A DNA stretch of 25,857 bases from Bacteroidales bacterium. Lineage in GTDB: Bacteria; Bacteroidota; Bacteroidia; Bacteroidales; UBA10428. Where the stretch lies: the NCBI GenBank assembly GCA_016935595.1, contig JAFGQQ010000200.1, positions 1 through 25,857 on the forward strand. The letters run 5' to 3'. A model generated the notes under the pieces. That model was not told where the DNA came from. It worked only from the letters and a program-made list of their open reading frames with translations, and ran no database searches. A program made the position numbers and the translations under genes. Of this stretch, positions 25,261 through 25,857 are shown one piece after another; positions within the stretch are counted from its first letter, which is position 1; each line of letters begins with the position of its first letter.

Positions 25261-25857
25261 ATGAAACAGGTTTTAGTTACCGGAGGCACCGGATATATTG
25301 GTTCACACACAACTGTTGTATTAATAGAACAGGGATATGATGTGGTAATTGTAGACGATTTATCGAATTCAACAATTGATGTGTTAGACGGCATTGAGAA
25401 AATAACCAAGATCAGGCCAAAGTTTGAAGAACTTGATCTTAAAGAAAAAGATAAATTATTTGCATTTTTTAAAAAATATCCGGATTTAAATTCAATTATT
25501 CATTTTGCGGCATTTAAAGCTGTGGGAGAATCAGTTGAAAAACCATTGCAATATTATCAGAATAATTTAATTTCATTAATGAATTTACTTGAGGGAATGA
25601 GAAATAATCATATTCCTAATTTTGTATTTTCATCTTCATGCACTGTTTATGGTGAGCCCGATACATTACCGGTTTCTGAGGATGCTCCAATAAAAAAAGC
25701 CAATTCCCCTTATGGAAATACAAAACAAATTTCAGAAGAGATTATTGAAGATTTTATAAAATCTGCTAATAATATCAGAGCTATATCTTTAAGGTATTTT
25801 AATCCAATAGGAGCGCATCCTTCTGCATTAATTGGTGAATTGCCGCAAGGCATACCA
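25261..25857 (+). CDS. galE: UDP-glucose 4-epimerase (3' end missing)
   Basis: The first 199 codons of a GalE-type short-chain dehydrogenase/reductase; the gene runs off the window. GalE interconverts UDP-glucose and UDP-galactose using bound NAD, supplying galactose for glycan and lipopolysaccharide synthesis. The NAD-binding motif TGGTGYIGSH is at residues 7-16, HFAAFKAVGES at 81-91, the catalytic-Ser region SSSCTVYG at 124-131 and the YxxxK pair at Tyr151/Lys155, followed by LRYFNPIGAHPSALIGE. All these agree with GalE rather than other sugar epimerases (SSSCTVYG and FNPIGAHPS are GalE-like). It is separated from the small upstream gene by a strong terminator and has its own -7 box. Confidence 0.93.
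   Translation, partial: MKQVLVTGGTGYIGSHTTVVLIEQGYDVVIVDDLSNSTIDVLDGIEKITKIRPKFEELDLKEKDKLFAFFKKYPDLNSIIHFAAFKAVGESVEKPLQYYQNNLISLMNLLEGMRNNHIPNFVFSSSCTVYGEPDTLPVSEDAPIKKANSPYGNTKQISEEIIEDFIKSANNIRAISLRYFNPIGAHPSALIGELPQGIP

Noticed and set aside
25149..25340. Open frame of 63 codons on the plus strand
   Set aside because: It runs through the terminator hairpin and overlaps the start of galE in another frame, and the product shows no domain.

Overview
The window comes from an AT-rich genome of the phylum Bacteroidota. The evidence is a type IX secretion (T9SS) C-terminal sorting domain on the first gene, a TPR-PD40-CRD-OmpA outer-membrane protein, a DUF6427 membrane protein next to purD, start codons without Shine-Dalgarno sequences, and a few boxes matching the Bacteroidota -7 element TAnnTTTG. 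No rRNA, tRNA, CRISPR array, transposase or phage gene was seen. The order or family cannot be named from this sequence.

Layout. 1-2025: 3' part of a secreted Kelch-type T9SS cargo protein. 2381-6519: tripartite efflux operon with membrane fusion protein, MacB-type permease and TolC-like channel, but no ATPase gene. 6630-8915: purD and a DUF6427 membrane protein. 8912-10277 (minus): a small secreted protein and a lipoprotein, probably with their own promoter. 10355-20079 (minus): an eight-gene operon with gaps of 5 to 33 bases. In transcription order it holds cheR, a degenerate cheR paralog, a receiver-less cheB, a membrane GAF protein, a membrane GAF-PAS-PAS-SpoIIE phosphatase, a SiaB-family kinase, a SiaC-family phosphoprotein and a TerB/ABCG-type ABC transporter. 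20522-21661: secreted seven-repeat WD40 protein. 21932-24682: PorE-like OmpA protein with an extra C-terminal beta-barrel-like domain. 24683-25211: a strong terminator, a cluster of three hairpins, a 59-codon gene and a second strong terminator. 25261-end: 5' part of galE.

The most interesting part is the minus-strand operon. Its phosphatase-SiaB-SiaC order copies the Pseudomonas aeruginosa siaABCD partner-switching operon, but the position of the diguanylate cyclase SiaD is taken by an ABC transporter. SiaC keeps a threonine at residue 68, the known phosphosite. The phosphatase has a heptad coiled coil with repeated Glu-Glu pairs, which resembles a chemoreceptor methylation helix, and the same operon encodes CheR and CheB enzymes but no receptor, CheA or CheW. 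I infer a signalling chain in which CheR/CheB methylation tunes a GAF/PAS-sensing phosphatase, the phosphatase and SiaB set the phosphorylation state of SiaC, and SiaC gates an ABC transporter. Each family is known. The combined circuit, and the transporter as its output, are inference.
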